Assembly (NCBI GenBank): GCA_045129695.1
Contig: JBGVJZ010000043.1
Coordinates: 1 to 64,000 of the forward strand
Reading direction: 5' to 3'
From: Eshraghiella sp045129695
GTDB taxonomy: Bacteria > Bacillota > Clostridia > Lachnospirales > Lachnospiraceae
Length of the DNA: 64,000 nt
Below the pieces are notes generated by a model. It did no database searches and had not been told where the DNA came from. It saw nothing but the letters and a program-made list of their open reading frames with translations. The position numbers and the translations under genes are program-made. Shown piece after piece: positions 36,947 to 45,551 of the stretch (position 1 is its first letter; each line of letters opens with the position of its first letter).

Positions 36947-38059
36947 TTATATCTTATTCTTAAGTCTCCATACAAAAGCAAGAACCTCGGCAACCGCCTG
37001 GTATAATTCGGATGGAATTTCCATTCCAAGCTCTACATTGTAGTAAAGCATTCGTGCAAGAGGCTTATTCTCAACGATTTCAACATCATTGTCTCTTGCA
37101 ACCTCTTTAATCTTCCGGGCAAGATAATCCTCACCCTTGGCAACTACAACCGGTGCCTTACCTGAATCAGGTTCATATTGAAGCGCTACAGCAAAATGTG
37201 TGGGGTTAGTAATAACAACATCCGCTTCAGGAATTGCCTGCATCATACGTCTTCTTGACGCCTCCTGCATTCTTCTCCTCTGCTTACTTTTTATTTCAGG
37301 ATTACCTTCGGTGTTCTTCCATTCATCCTTTACCTCTTGTTTGGTCATCTTCATATCTTCATTAAATTTAAATCTTTCGAAGATATAGTCCGCAACACCG
37401 ACAACTAAATAAATAATACAAATATTTATTCCTAAATCAATAATTATATCTCCGGTCTTAGCTATAACCGAATTGAGATTGATATCATATATATTAAACA
37501 AAAAGCCTATTTCGTCTTTAATCTTATTATAAGCCACAATAGCACATACGGCAATAATAACAATACTTTTCAACAGCTTAATTAATGTTTTCGCTGAAAA
37601 CATTCGCTTTATGCCGTTAATGGGATTAAATTTATCCGGCTTGGGCTCAAGCGTCTTAAGTGTCGGCTTCCACTTAACCTGTATTATATCTGCAATAAAT
37701 CCTACTACCACTCCAAGCAGCAGAAACGGGAGAATCATAATCAGCAAATCCAGGACCGCTGTTCTGAAAATATTACCAAAATATACATCCAATGAATCCA
37801 ATTGTGATGAGGTGCTGCTCAAATCACCAATTCGTCTAAAATATTTTCCATAAATTTCAATAAGCCTTTCTCCCAAATAGCTTATATAAATCTTCAAAAG
37901 GATAAAATACGCAAGCAGTAATATCGCACCGCTCAAATCCTGACTCTTGGCAACCTGTCCCTTTTCTCTTGCTTCTTTTAATTTCTTGGTAGTGGCAGGT
38001 TCTGTTTTCTCTCCACCCGGACCATCCTTTGCAAAGAACTGCAGATTATATTCTATCAT
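36947..38059 (-). CDS. flhB: Flagellar export switch protein FlhB
   Basis: 370 residues. Starts with a tail containing GGEKTEPATTKKLKEAREKG, four membrane helices, and the self-cleavage motif NPTH (DVVITNPTHFAVAL), then DNDVEIVENKPLARMLY. FlhB switches export from hook to filament substrates. ATG overlaps the fliR TGA (ATGA), implying coupling. Confidence 0.96.
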   Translation of the reverse strand: MIEYNLQFFAKDGPGGEKTEPATTKKLKEAREKGQVAKSQDLSGAILLLAYFILLKIYISYLGERLIEIYGKYFRRIGDLSSTSSQLDSLDVYFGNIFRTAVLDLLIMILPFLLLGVVVGFIADIIQVKWKPTLKTLEPKPDKFNPINGIKRMFSAKTLIKLLKSIVIIAVCAIVAYNKIKDEIGFLFNIYDINLNSVIAKTGDIIIDLGINICIIYLVVGVADYIFERFKFNEDMKMTKQEVKDEWKNTEGNPEIKSKQRRRMQEASRRRMMQAIPEADVVITNPTHFAVALQYEPDSGKAPVVVAKGEDYLARKIKEVARDNDVEIVENKPLARMLYYNVELGMEIPSELYQAVAEVLAFVWRLKNKI

Positions 38060-38832
38060 ACCAGTCCTCCTGCAATTGTCTTAACGGCTGTCTCCATCAT
38101 ATTCAAAATATATGTAGAGATATATGGAAGCAATGATGCGGTAATAAGCATAACTGCGAGTCCAACCAAAAGCTTTATCTGAATACCTACAGCAAACATA
38201 TTAAGCTGCGGAGCCACTTTTGTAAGAATACCAAGTATTGCATTGGCAAGCATTGAAACAACAAATATTGGCAGAGCAATTCTAAATCCGATTATAAAAT
38301 ATTCAGCGGCTACACTCAGTACTGAATCATAGAGCGACAGGTTAACCGAAAACGAACCTAACGGCACAATTGTATATGAATCCACAATAGCTGAAATCAG
38401 GAACTGATACATGCCTGAAACCATCAGCAAAAGGAATGTCACATGATAATAAAAATTACCGGAAATACTTACCTGCTGCATAAGAGTCGGATCGTAAGTT
38501 GTCGCCATTGATAATCCTATTTCCAAATCCATAATATGACCCGCAAATGTAATGGTCTGAATACATATATTGCAAACCCATCCTAACAAAAGTCCAACTA
38601 CACTTTCCTTAATAAGAAGCATTGCATACTCAAAAATTCCATCGTATACCACTTCTCTCTCCGGAACAACAGTAAAAATCAGTATTGAAACAAAAACAGC
38701 CAATCCTAATTTAATTTTCTGAGGAGTATTTGACATATTAAAAAAAGGTGCCGTACTGGTGAAACTCGCAATACGTACCAATATAAGCAAAAACACTTCC
38801 CAATACTCCAACGCTATTTCATAACTAAACAT
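38056..38832 (-). CDS. fliR: Flagellar export protein FliR
   Basis: 258 residues with about six hydrophobic helices and the FliR signatures RIASFTSTAPFF and GLALPIFVVSMLAN-like FRIALPIFVVSMLANAI. Part of the FliPQR export gate core. Ends on flhB by a 4-base overlap; follows fliQ by 28 bases. Confidence 0.94.
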   Translation of the reverse strand: MFSYEIALEYWEVFLLILVRIASFTSTAPFFNMSNTPQKIKLGLAVFVSILIFTVVPEREVVYDGIFEYAMLLIKESVVGLLLGWVCNICIQTITFAGHIMDLEIGLSMATTYDPTLMQQVSISGNFYYHVTFLLLMVSGMYQFLISAIVDSYTIVPLGSFSVNLSLYDSVLSVAAEYFIIGFRIALPIFVVSMLANAILGILTKVAPQLNMFAVGIQIKLLVGLAVMLITASLLPYISTYILNMMETAVKTIAGGLV

Positions 38833-38860
38833 CCTGCTACCTACACTTAATTAAAATAAG

Positions 38861-39130
38861 TCACTTGATATAATTATTGAAATTAGACCACAACTCACTC
38901 ATAAATCCGGTAATCTTACCTACTATCCACGAGCCAAATATCATAACTCCAAAAAACACCGCAACAATTTTAGGAACAAATGTAAGTGTCTGCTCCTGAA
39001 TAGATGTAATCGTCTGAAAAATACTGATTATCAAACCAACTATCAGCGAAATAAGTAATAAAGGAGCTGAACACTCAATTATAAGAAATACAGCTTCTCT
39101 TGTAACATCAATAACCTGTTGTTCTGTCAT
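38861..39130 (-). CDS. fliQ: Flagellar export protein FliQ
   Basis: 89 residues, two membrane helices, with VIDVTREAVFLIIECSAPLL and ISIFQTITSIQEQTLTFVPK, which is diagnostic of FliQ. Component of the FliP5Q4R1 gate. Standard position between fliP and fliR. Confidence 0.95.
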   Translation of the reverse strand: MTEQQVIDVTREAVFLIIECSAPLLLISLIVGLIISIFQTITSIQEQTLTFVPKIVAVFFGVMIFGSWIVGKITGFMSELWSNFNNYIK

Positions 39131-39172
39131 AATTGCTCAACTCCTTCCGCTAAAATTCTAATATTAACTTTG

Positions 39173-39988
39173 TCAGTAAAAGGTTTTAACCAAATTACCA
39201 ATTATTAAATTCCATCCATCTGCCATAACAAACAGCAAAATTTTAAATGGCATGGAAATCGTGGTAGGCGGCAACATCATCATACCCATTGACATAAGTG
39301 CTGATGACACCACCATATCTATTACTATAAATGGAATATAAATCAAAAATCCAATTATAAAAGCTGTTCTCAACTCACTGACAATGAAACTGGGAATTAA
39401 TACATGAGTCGGAATATCGTCATAATCCGATACTTCCTGTATGTCAGCAATCTCAAGAAACATCTTGATGTCCTTTGTATTGGTCTGTTCAAACATGAAC
39501 TCCCTTATCGGTTCGATTCCTTTTTCATAAGCTTCCTCTGCCGAAATTTCATTATTGGAAAGCGGCTGGATTGCCTGTGTATATACCTTTGAAAAAGTCG
39601 GAGCCATAATAAAAAACGTTAAAAACAGAGAAAGTCCGACAAGCACCTGATTAGGTGGTGCCGACTGTGTTCCAAGCGCCGCTCTTGTAAAATGCATCAC
39701 AATTATAATTCTTGTAAAAGATGTAAGCATAATAAGAATGGAAGGTGCCAGGGCAATTACAGTTAATACCAACAGTATCTGCAATACGCTTGCCAAGTCA
39801 CTTCCATCTCCGGCTGAAATACCAATTGTTAATGTGTCATCAGCATCCGTCTCTGCAACTGTGGTAGTATCCTCTGTAAGCTCACCGGCATGAGCATGTG
39901 ATGGAAGAATTACCGCAAATACGATTACCAATAAACACATTGAAACAATCTTAGTTATTTTCGAAAGAATTTTCTTTCTCTTGTTCAT
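39173..39988 (-). CDS. fliP: Flagellar export protein FliP
   Basis: 271 residues from the ATG at 39988, chosen for AAGGAT just upstream. A cleavable signal peptide ends in SHAHA. Signatures are LTSFTRIIIVMHFTRAALGT, QAPPNQVLVGLSLFLTFF-like PPNQVLVGLSLFLTFFIM and MGMMMLPPTTISMPFK. Forms the export gate core. Its start lies inside fliO, a 38-base overlap. Confidence 0.96.
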   Translation of the reverse strand: MNKRKKILSKITKIVSMCLLVIVFAVILPSHAHAGELTEDTTTVAETDADDTLTIGISAGDGSDLASVLQILLVLTVIALAPSILIMLTSFTRIIIVMHFTRAALGTQSAPPNQVLVGLSLFLTFFIMAPTFSKVYTQAIQPLSNNEISAEEAYEKGIEPIREFMFEQTNTKDIKMFLEIADIQEVSDYDDIPTHVLIPSFIVSELRTAFIIGFLIYIPFIVIDMVVSSALMSMGMMMLPPTTISMPFKILLFVMADGWNLIIGNLVKTFY

Positions 39989-40346
39989 TATCTGTATCAT
40001 CCTTATGTTGTAGTTTGAATCTGCTAAATACCGTACCAAATGATTCGGGATTATTATCCTTTTTCAATTCCAATGTACTCTCATCAATTTCTCCAAGCAA
40101 TGTTACTGTATCCTTACAAACTGCAATCAGGAAACATTTATCCCCCGTCTTTACAACTTCAAGGATCTTATTTCCCGACAGTCTGAAACTCTCAATAACT
40201 TTAATATTGCCATAGCTCATCTGTTTCTTCTGATAAGATCCTATCCACCTTGTTGTAAAATATGTAATCGCAAGTACAAATGCAAATATTAACGTAACAG
40301 TAATAAACTGCACAATCGGGTCACTGGAAATCGAGGCCAAAACCAT
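39951..40346 (-). CDS. fliO: FliO/FliZ-like export chaperone
   Basis: About 131 residues: a membrane helix (about 10-30) followed by a small basic-to-acidic cytoplasmic domain with GSYQKKQMSYGNIKVIESFR and LSGNKILEVVKTGDKCFLIA, typical of FliO/FliZ. FliO helps FliP gate assembly. Start taken at the ATG at 40346, two bases after the cheY stop (TAATATG), with no clear ribosome-binding site, suggesting reinitiation; a TTG at 40355 is the alternative. Overlaps fliP by 38 bases. Confidence 0.85.
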   Translation of the reverse strand: MVLASISSDPIVQFITVTLIFAFVLAITYFTTRWIGSYQKKQMSYGNIKVIESFRLSGNKILEVVKTGDKCFLIAVCKDTVTLLGEIDESTLELKKDNNPESFGTVFSRFKLQHKDDTDNEQEKENSFENN

Positions 40347-40347
40347 A

Positions 40348-40710
40348 TTAACCAACTACTTTTCTAACAGCTTCAAGCACTCTGTCTGCCTGAAACGGTT
40401 TAACAATGAAATCCTTAGCACCTGACTGAATGGATTCAATTACCATTGCCTGCTGTCCCATTGCTGAACACATAATAACAGCAGCACTTGAATCGTTCTC
40501 TTTAATCTTCTTAAGGGCCTGAATACCATCCATCTCAGGCATTGTAATATCCATTAATACTAAATCAGGATTAAGTTCGTTATACTTCTCTACAGCTCTC
40601 AAGCCATTCTCGGCCTCTCCAATAACAGTATATCCGTTCTTAGTAAGAATGTCTTTAATCATCATTCTCATGAACGCTGCATCGTCACAAATCAAAATAT
40701 TCTTCGCCAT
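40348..40710 (-). CDS. cheY: Chemotaxis response regulator CheY
   Basis: 120-residue single receiver domain: CDDAAFMR acid pocket, LVLMDITMPEMDG with acceptor Asp54, MCSAMGQQ (Ser switch residue) and FIVKPFQ (Lys). Binds FliM and FliY when phosphorylated. Located between fliY and fliO, as in B. subtilis. A TATAAT at 40757-40752 upstream may be an internal promoter. Confidence 0.96.
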   Translation of the reverse strand: MAKNILICDDAAFMRMMIKDILTKNGYTVIGEAENGLRAVEKYNELNPDLVLMDITMPEMDGIQALKKIKENDSSAAVIMCSAMGQQAMVIESIQSGAKDFIVKPFQADRVLEAVRKVVG

Positions 40711-40789
40711 ACTCTAATTTCTCCTTCACGCAAAGCTTGTTTTCTTATTACATTATACAATGAATTTAGAATTTTTCATAGCACTTTTT

Positions 40790-42058
40790 TTATTTTATTA
40801 TTTCAGTAATTTTAATACCAAAACTCTCTTCAATAACCACTACTTCACCTTTGGCAACATATTTACCGTTTACAAGAACATCAATAGGTTCTCCGGCAAT
40901 TTTATTGAGCTCAACAATAGTACCAGGTGCAAATTCAAGAATATCCTTAATCGACTTGCTGGTTCTTCCTAACTCAACTGTTACCTCTAAAGGAACATCC
41001 ATAATTAAATTGATATTCTCATGTCCTGCCGCAGCAGCATTTCCCGAAAATGCCTGAAATGATGCCGGCTGTACATTAACATTCTCCTGTGGTGGCATTC
41101 CATATCCCGGCATTCCATACATAGGCTGCATATAGCCCATAGGCGGCATTCCATATCCCGGCATTGGCTGTCCATACTGTGGCATCTGAGGCATCGGTTG
41201 TCCATACTGTGGCATCTGTTCCTGTTGCATAGCCGGAGCCGGTGCAGGCGTTGGTGCCGGTGATGGCGCAGGCGTTGGCGCCGGTGATGGTGCAGGCGTT
41301 GGCGCCGGTGCAGTATATGCAGGTGTAGGTTCAGGCTCTGATGTAGCCTCCATACCCATGAGATTACCTTCTGTAAAAGTACGATATAAATCTCTGGCAA
41401 AATCAAATGGATACAATTGCATAATTTCGCTATCAATCAGACTTCCAATTGTCATCCTGAAAGAAACCTTAACAAATTTCTTTGTTAAGAACTGTGGCAA
41501 TGCACTTTCATCATACTGTTCATTCAAATTAACCAGATTGGCAACAGGAGGGCTGATATCAATCTTTTTACCAAGCATTGAAGACATTGATGTAGCAGCT
41601 GAACCCATCATCTGATTCATTGCTTCACCAATAGCACTTAAATGCAATTCTCCAATTGGGTCAGGTGATATAACACCCTCTCCCCCCATCATAAGATCTG
41701 TAATAATCTTTACATCATCTTCTTTTAATACAAGAACGTTATTTCCGTCAAGTCCGCATGTATACTTAATCTGTAAGAATACACATGGTCTGTCATAGGA
41801 CTCTGACAACTCATCCCAATACATATATGTAACTTTAGGAGTTGTAATATTAACTGACTGATTAAGCAACGTGCTTAACGTAGTTGCTGCTGTACCCATG
41901 CTGATGTTGGAGATTTCTCCAATGGCATCTTTCTGTTCATCAGTAAGAGTCTCACTATCATCTATATCTACTGATACTGATGAAGAATCAGAATCGCTGT
42001 CCATATTGGCACTGGCTAATAGCGCATTAATCTCCTCTTGTGATAACATTCCATCCAT
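40790..42058 (-). CDS. fliY: Flagellar switch protein and CheY-P phosphatase FliY
   Basis: 422 residues. N-terminal CheY-P-binding peptide (MLSQEEINALL), a CheC-like phosphatase domain with AIGEISNISMGTAATTLSTL and AIGEAMNQMMGSAATSMSS, a long low-complexity Pro/Ala then Met/Pro/Tyr/Gly-rich linker (about 245-325), and a C-terminal FliN/SpoA domain (LEVTVELGRTSKSIKDILEF). Forms the switch with FliM and FliG and removes phosphate from CheY-P. The linker is much longer than is needed to join the domains. Confidence 0.95.
   Translation of the reverse strand: MDGMLSQEEINALLASANMDSDSDSSSVSVDIDDSETLTDEQKDAIGEISNISMGTAATTLSTLLNQSVNITTPKVTYMYWDELSESYDRPCVFLQIKYTCGLDGNNVLVLKEDDVKIITDLMMGGEGVISPDPIGELHLSAIGEAMNQMMGSAATSMSSMLGKKIDISPPVANLVNLNEQYDESALPQFLTKKFVKVSFRMTIGSLIDSEIMQLYPFDFARDLYRTFTEGNLMGMEATSEPEPTPAYTAPAPTPAPSPAPTPAPSPAPTPAPAPAMQQEQMPQYGQPMPQMPQYGQPMPGYGMPPMGYMQPMYGMPGYGMPPQENVNVQPASFQAFSGNAAAAGHENINLIMDVPLEVTVELGRTSKSIKDILEFAPGTIVELNKIAGEPIDVLVNGKYVAKGEVVVIEESFGIKITEIIK
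41244..41310. repeat. 24-base tandem repeat in fliY linker
   Basis: Two near-identical 24-base units (41244-41267, 41268-41291) and a partial third to 41310, unit beginning GCAGGCGTTGG. They encode the PAPTPAPS repeats of the FliY linker. GC content is clearly higher than in the surrounding genes. Confidence 0.8.
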
Positions 42059-42060
42059 CT

Positions 42061-43041
42061 TTATTCATCTCCTCTCAAAACTTGTGTCAATCTGACTGCA
42101 TATTTATCATTAAATGAGCCCGGCAACGCGGTAAATTTACGTAAATTACCAACAAATATATCCAGCTCTTCATCCTTTTTCTTGTCAAGGCGAATAACAT
42201 CTCCTACATTAAGATTTACAAAATCATTAACTGAAATTGAGCTGCTACCCAATACTGCTTTGACAGGAATCTGTGCTTTCGCAATTAATGAGGCAATCGC
42301 CTCTTCATAGGTATTTAAATCTTTATCCTGCATCGTTGAGAACCAATACTTAGTATTAAGCTTATCCATAACCGGTTCTAAAACAACGTAAGGAAGACAA
42401 ATGTTCATAAGGCCTTCAACATCACCAATTTTGATATTGATTGTAATAATAGCTATCATCTCACTTGGAGAAATAATCTGGGCAAACTGTGAATTAGTCT
42501 CTATTCGCTCTAGTCGCGGAACAATATTTACTACGTTCTGCCAAGGCTCCCTCAAAAGATTAACAAATGTATTAAATACTCTTTCAAGAATAGTAAGCTC
42601 TATTTCAGAGAACTCCCTGCCTTTTTCCAATGGCTGCCCAATACCGCCAAGCAGTCTGTCAATAATTGTAAATCCAATGTTGGATGCAAGCTCAAGAACA
42701 ATACTTCCTTCGAGCGGTTCAAAATCTATAACACCTAACAATACCGGATTTGACAACGCATTAGAAAATTCCGAATATGTAACTGCTTCTGAGTTCATCA
42801 CCTCAATCTGTACCGGCCTTCTGAAATATGCCGGAAGATTTGTAGATAACAAACGTCCATAGTGTTCAAAAATTATTTCTAGTGTTCGAAGATGCTCTTT
42901 AGAGAACTTGGCCGGTCTGGCAAAATCATAGTTCTTAACAGTTTTCTCTTCTGTATTTTTCATTTCTTCTACGTCAAGTTCACCACTGCTAAGTGCCTTT
43001 AACAGGTTATCTATCTCACTTTGCGAAAGTACCTCGCCCAT
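42061..43041 (-). CDS. fliM: Flagellar motor switch protein FliM
   Basis: 326 residues. N-terminal CheY-P-binding motif (VLSQSEIDNLLKAL), a CheC-like middle domain with DRLLGGIGQP (GGxG motif) and a C-terminal SpoA/FliN-like domain. Connects FliG to the C ring. Two bases separate it from fliY. Confidence 0.96.
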   Translation of the reverse strand: MGEVLSQSEIDNLLKALSSGELDVEEMKNTEEKTVKNYDFARPAKFSKEHLRTLEIIFEHYGRLLSTNLPAYFRRPVQIEVMNSEAVTYSEFSNALSNPVLLGVIDFEPLEGSIVLELASNIGFTIIDRLLGGIGQPLEKGREFSEIELTILERVFNTFVNLLREPWQNVVNIVPRLERIETNSQFAQIISPSEMIAIITINIKIGDVEGLMNICLPYVVLEPVMDKLNTKYWFSTMQDKDLNTYEEAIASLIAKAQIPVKAVLGSSSISVNDFVNLNVGDVIRLDKKKDEELDIFVGNLRKFTALPGSFNDKYAVRLTQVLRGDE

Positions 43042-43082
43042 CTTCTCTCACCTTCTTTCATTACTTATATTTTAGTTAAATT

Positions 43083-43595
43083 TTATTGTATTGTAAACTG
43101 ATTGAAGTCTACGGAATAAATGAACTCTGAGCCAAAAAGATTCTGCAGCTCTTTAAGTGCTTCCTGCTCCATTTTATCCTTATCCACATCTGAAAGCTTA
43201 TATTCGCTGACTACATCAATAATGCTGCTTGAAATAAGTCCCATTGCCGTCTCAACAGATTTGGATTTTTCCTTGTAATCCGGATGGGTTGTATCAAGAC
43301 TGAGAATCACTCCGACTCTGATATAATGAGTCTTTCCATCCTCATCCTTTGCAAGGCTTATGGTGCTTTCAGTTTCATCACCAAATGTTACTGTTATGTT
43401 GGACAGCTTGGTAATATCCACCACATGCTCGCTTGAATCCTTTCCCACATCTAAATCTACAATTGTGCATATCTTATCCACAAGATTAGATGTCTTGTTC
43501 ATCGCCGGTATAAATACAAACACCGTAACAATGCTCAAAATAAGGTTAATCAATACTAATGCAAGTATAATTGCATTAATCAGGCCTTTTTTCAT
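43083..43595 (-). CDS. fliL: Flagellar basal body protein FliL
   Basis: 170 residues from the ATG at 43595, with AAGGGGTG upstream; the GTG nine bases earlier lies within the ribosome-binding site. One membrane helix (about 7-29), then a periplasmic-type domain with YIRVGVILSLDT and LKELQNLFGSEFIYSVDFNQF. FliL surrounds the stator and supports torque. Follows motB. Confidence 0.9.
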   Translation of the reverse strand: MKKGLINAIILALVLINLILSIVTVFVFIPAMNKTSNLVDKICTIVDLDVGKDSSEHVVDITKLSNITVTFGDETESTISLAKDEDGKTHYIRVGVILSLDTTHPDYKEKSKSVETAMGLISSSIIDVVSEYKLSDVDKDKMEQEALKELQNLFGSEFIYSVDFNQFTIQ

Positions 43596-43613
43596 AATGT
43601 TCACCCCTTATGC

Positions 43614-44417
43614 TTAGTCATAACTGCTATAACTGTTATAAATTTTAATTTCTACTCTTCTGTTCTGTGCCCTTCCCTCAGCAGTATCATTAGAAGCAAT
43701 CGGATCATACTCACCACGTCCTGAATGCTTGAGATTTGTAGCACTAACACCTTCCTCCTCTACAAGGAAGTTAAAAACCGATAATGCTCTGTAATCTGAC
43801 AAAACATCATTGGTAGTATATAATTCATGAACGATCGGAACATTGTCCGTATGTCCTTCAATTTCTATAAGATTATCCTCATAAACCTTAAGTATATCCC
43901 CGACATGATCAAGAATATCTCTCGCATCATCTGTTAAATCTGCAGAAGCCGATTTAAAAAGCAACGCACCTTTCATATTAAGACATACATAATGTTGTGT
44001 TACCTTTACCTCGACAGCATCGTTAATACCTTTCTGTTCAAGCATCTCCTCAATGAATTCACCCATCTGTTCGGATTCTTCATATTCAGCCTGTTCAAGC
44101 TTGGATATAGCACTTTCAATGTCGTCTTTCTCGCCTTCAGAGTTAAGTCCGAGATTATTGTAATACTCACTTAACTGTGTCAACTGACTGGCACCTGTTG
44201 CTATCAGCACTCCATCATCAATACCTGTCGAACCGCCGTCAAGCACACTAAAGCTGTTAGAAAAAGATGCAACAACCTCCTGCCATTTTTCCTCATTAAT
44301 TGAGGACATTGAGAAAAGCAATACGAAGAAACACAAAAGTAAGTTCATCAAATCCGCAAAGGTATTCATCCAACTGCCTGTATTAACAGGCTCATCTTCA
44401 TGTTTTCTTCTAGCCAT
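43614..44417 (-). CDS. motB: Stator protein MotB
   Basis: 267 residues. One membrane helix with the ion-carrying Asp (WMNTFADLMNLLLCFFVLL, Asp22), a linker and plug region, then an OmpA-type peptidoglycan-binding domain (IEIEGHTDNVPI, YRALSVFNFLVEEEGV, NRRVEIKI). Pairs with MotA; overlaps motA by 8 bases. Proton or sodium specificity cannot be told from the sequence alone. Confidence 0.95.
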   Translation of the reverse strand: MARRKHEDEPVNTGSWMNTFADLMNLLLCFFVLLFSMSSINEEKWQEVVASFSNSFSVLDGGSTGIDDGVLIATGASQLTQLSEYYNNLGLNSEGEKDDIESAISKLEQAEYEESEQMGEFIEEMLEQKGINDAVEVKVTQHYVCLNMKGALLFKSASADLTDDARDILDHVGDILKVYEDNLIEIEGHTDNVPIVHELYTTNDVLSDYRALSVFNFLVEEEGVSATNLKHSGRGEYDPIASNDTAEGRAQNRRVEIKIYNSYSSYD

Positions 44418-45216
44418 TCAAATCCTCACCTCCGCCTTCAGCACCTTCAGAATATCTGTTTCTCTCAGCAGGTGCAAGGAAAGACTTAAGTTTCTCCTCA
44501 ATTACTCGAGGATTCTCTCCTGCCTGAATTGACAAAAGTCCCTCTATCATAACTTCTTTCAAAGTAATTTCCTCACCATTATTAGACCTTAACTTATTCG
44601 CAATCGGAGTTGCTATCCAGTTGGCAAGCATCGAACCATAGAAGGTGGTAATAAGAGCAACCGCCATGGAAGGTCCGATTGAGTTAGGGTCATCCATCTT
44701 TTGCAACATATTAACAAGTCCGATAAGAGTACCAATCATACCCCAGGCAGGACCCATTGCTGCTAAAGTATCCCAAAATGTTGTAACTTTCTTATGTCGC
44801 TGTTCAACACATTCAAGTTCTGTTTCAAGAATGGCTCTGACCAAATCCGGTTCCGTACCATCGACAATAAGTAAGATTCCCTTCTTCATAAACTGGTCAT
44901 CAAGGCTCTCTGCAGCCTCTTCTAACGCCAACAAGCCTTCCTTACGGGCAACATTGGAAAGCTCAATAATTTTCTTAATAATTTCAGTCTGCTCGAATTT
45001 CTGTTGTTTAAGTGCAATCGAAAAACCCTTGATACCTGTTAAGAAGTCATTCATCTTAAAAGACGCAAGAGTAGAGCAAAAAGCTCCACCAAATGTAATC
45101 AAAATTGATGGAAGATCTACGAAATTCTGCAAAACTCCAAAACCATCTTCAACTGTAATACCAAAAATAACAAGGCCAAAACACAATATTAAGCCTATGA
45201 GAGTCGCAAGATCCAT
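44410..45216 (-). CDS. motA: Stator protein MotA
   Basis: 268 residues, four membrane helices, with FVDLPSILITFGGAFCSTLA, the cytoplasmic loop EGLLALEEAAESLDDQFMKKG and MGPAWGMIGTLIGLVNMLQ. Forms the stator with MotB around FliG. Located inside the fla/che operon between flbD and motB, unlike B. subtilis, where motAB lies apart. Confidence 0.96.
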   Translation of the reverse strand: MDLATLIGLILCFGLVIFGITVEDGFGVLQNFVDLPSILITFGGAFCSTLASFKMNDFLTGIKGFSIALKQQKFEQTEIIKKIIELSNVARKEGLLALEEAAESLDDQFMKKGILLIVDGTEPDLVRAILETELECVEQRHKKVTTFWDTLAAMGPAWGMIGTLIGLVNMLQKMDDPNSIGPSMAVALITTFYGSMLANWIATPIANKLRSNNGEEITLKEVMIEGLLSIQAGENPRVIEEKLKSFLAPAERNRYSEGAEGGGEDLNG

Positions 45217-45278
45217 CTTATCAACACCATTCTACCTAAAATAGGCATCCTTTTCTGTAAAAATATAATGACATAAAA

Positions 45279-45479
45279 TTACTCAATTCGTAATAATTCG
45301 GCAAAAATTTCCCTCTTATACGATAATACTAAATTTTTTATCTCTTGTCTACTTTCTTTTACTATTAATTTTTTACCTGTGGTAAGTGTAATTACAGTAT
45401 CCGGAGTTGTTTCAACAACTTCAATCAAGTCGGGATTTATAGAGAACTTTACTCCGTTAATTTTTGTAACTTCTATCAT
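45279..45479 (-). CDS. flbD: FlbD/SwrD family protein
   Basis: 66 residues: MIEVTKINGVKFSINPDLIE, then VITLTTGKKLIVKESRQEI. This is the short FlbD/YlzI family; B. subtilis SwrD raises flagellar torque. Located just after flgE as in other Firmicutes. AGGAGG-like site before the ATG. Confidence 0.92.
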   Translation of the reverse strand: MIEVTKINGVKFSINPDLIEVVETTPDTVITLTTGKKLIVKESRQEIKNLVLSYKREIFAELLRIE

Positions 45480-45512
45480 TCCGTAACCTCCTTAGCAGAC
45501 AATATTTATTGC

Positions 45513-45545
45513 TGTCCACCCGATATGTTCTATATCAGGTGGACA
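45513..45545 (-). other. Strong intercistronic hairpin just after flgE
   Basis: TGTCCACC and GATAT (45513-45526) pair with ATATC and GGTGGACA (45532-45545) with one C-A mismatch and a 5-base loop, giving 13 base pairs. It starts seven bases after the flgE stop codon and has no T-run, so it is not a standard terminator. It may stabilise or delimit the flgE end of the mRNA. Confidence 0.7.
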
Positions 45546-45551
45546 TACATA

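Noticed and set aside
41005..41436. 143-codon His/Arg/Leu-rich frame inside fliY
   Set aside because: It is a shadow of the GC-rich repetitive linker in another frame.
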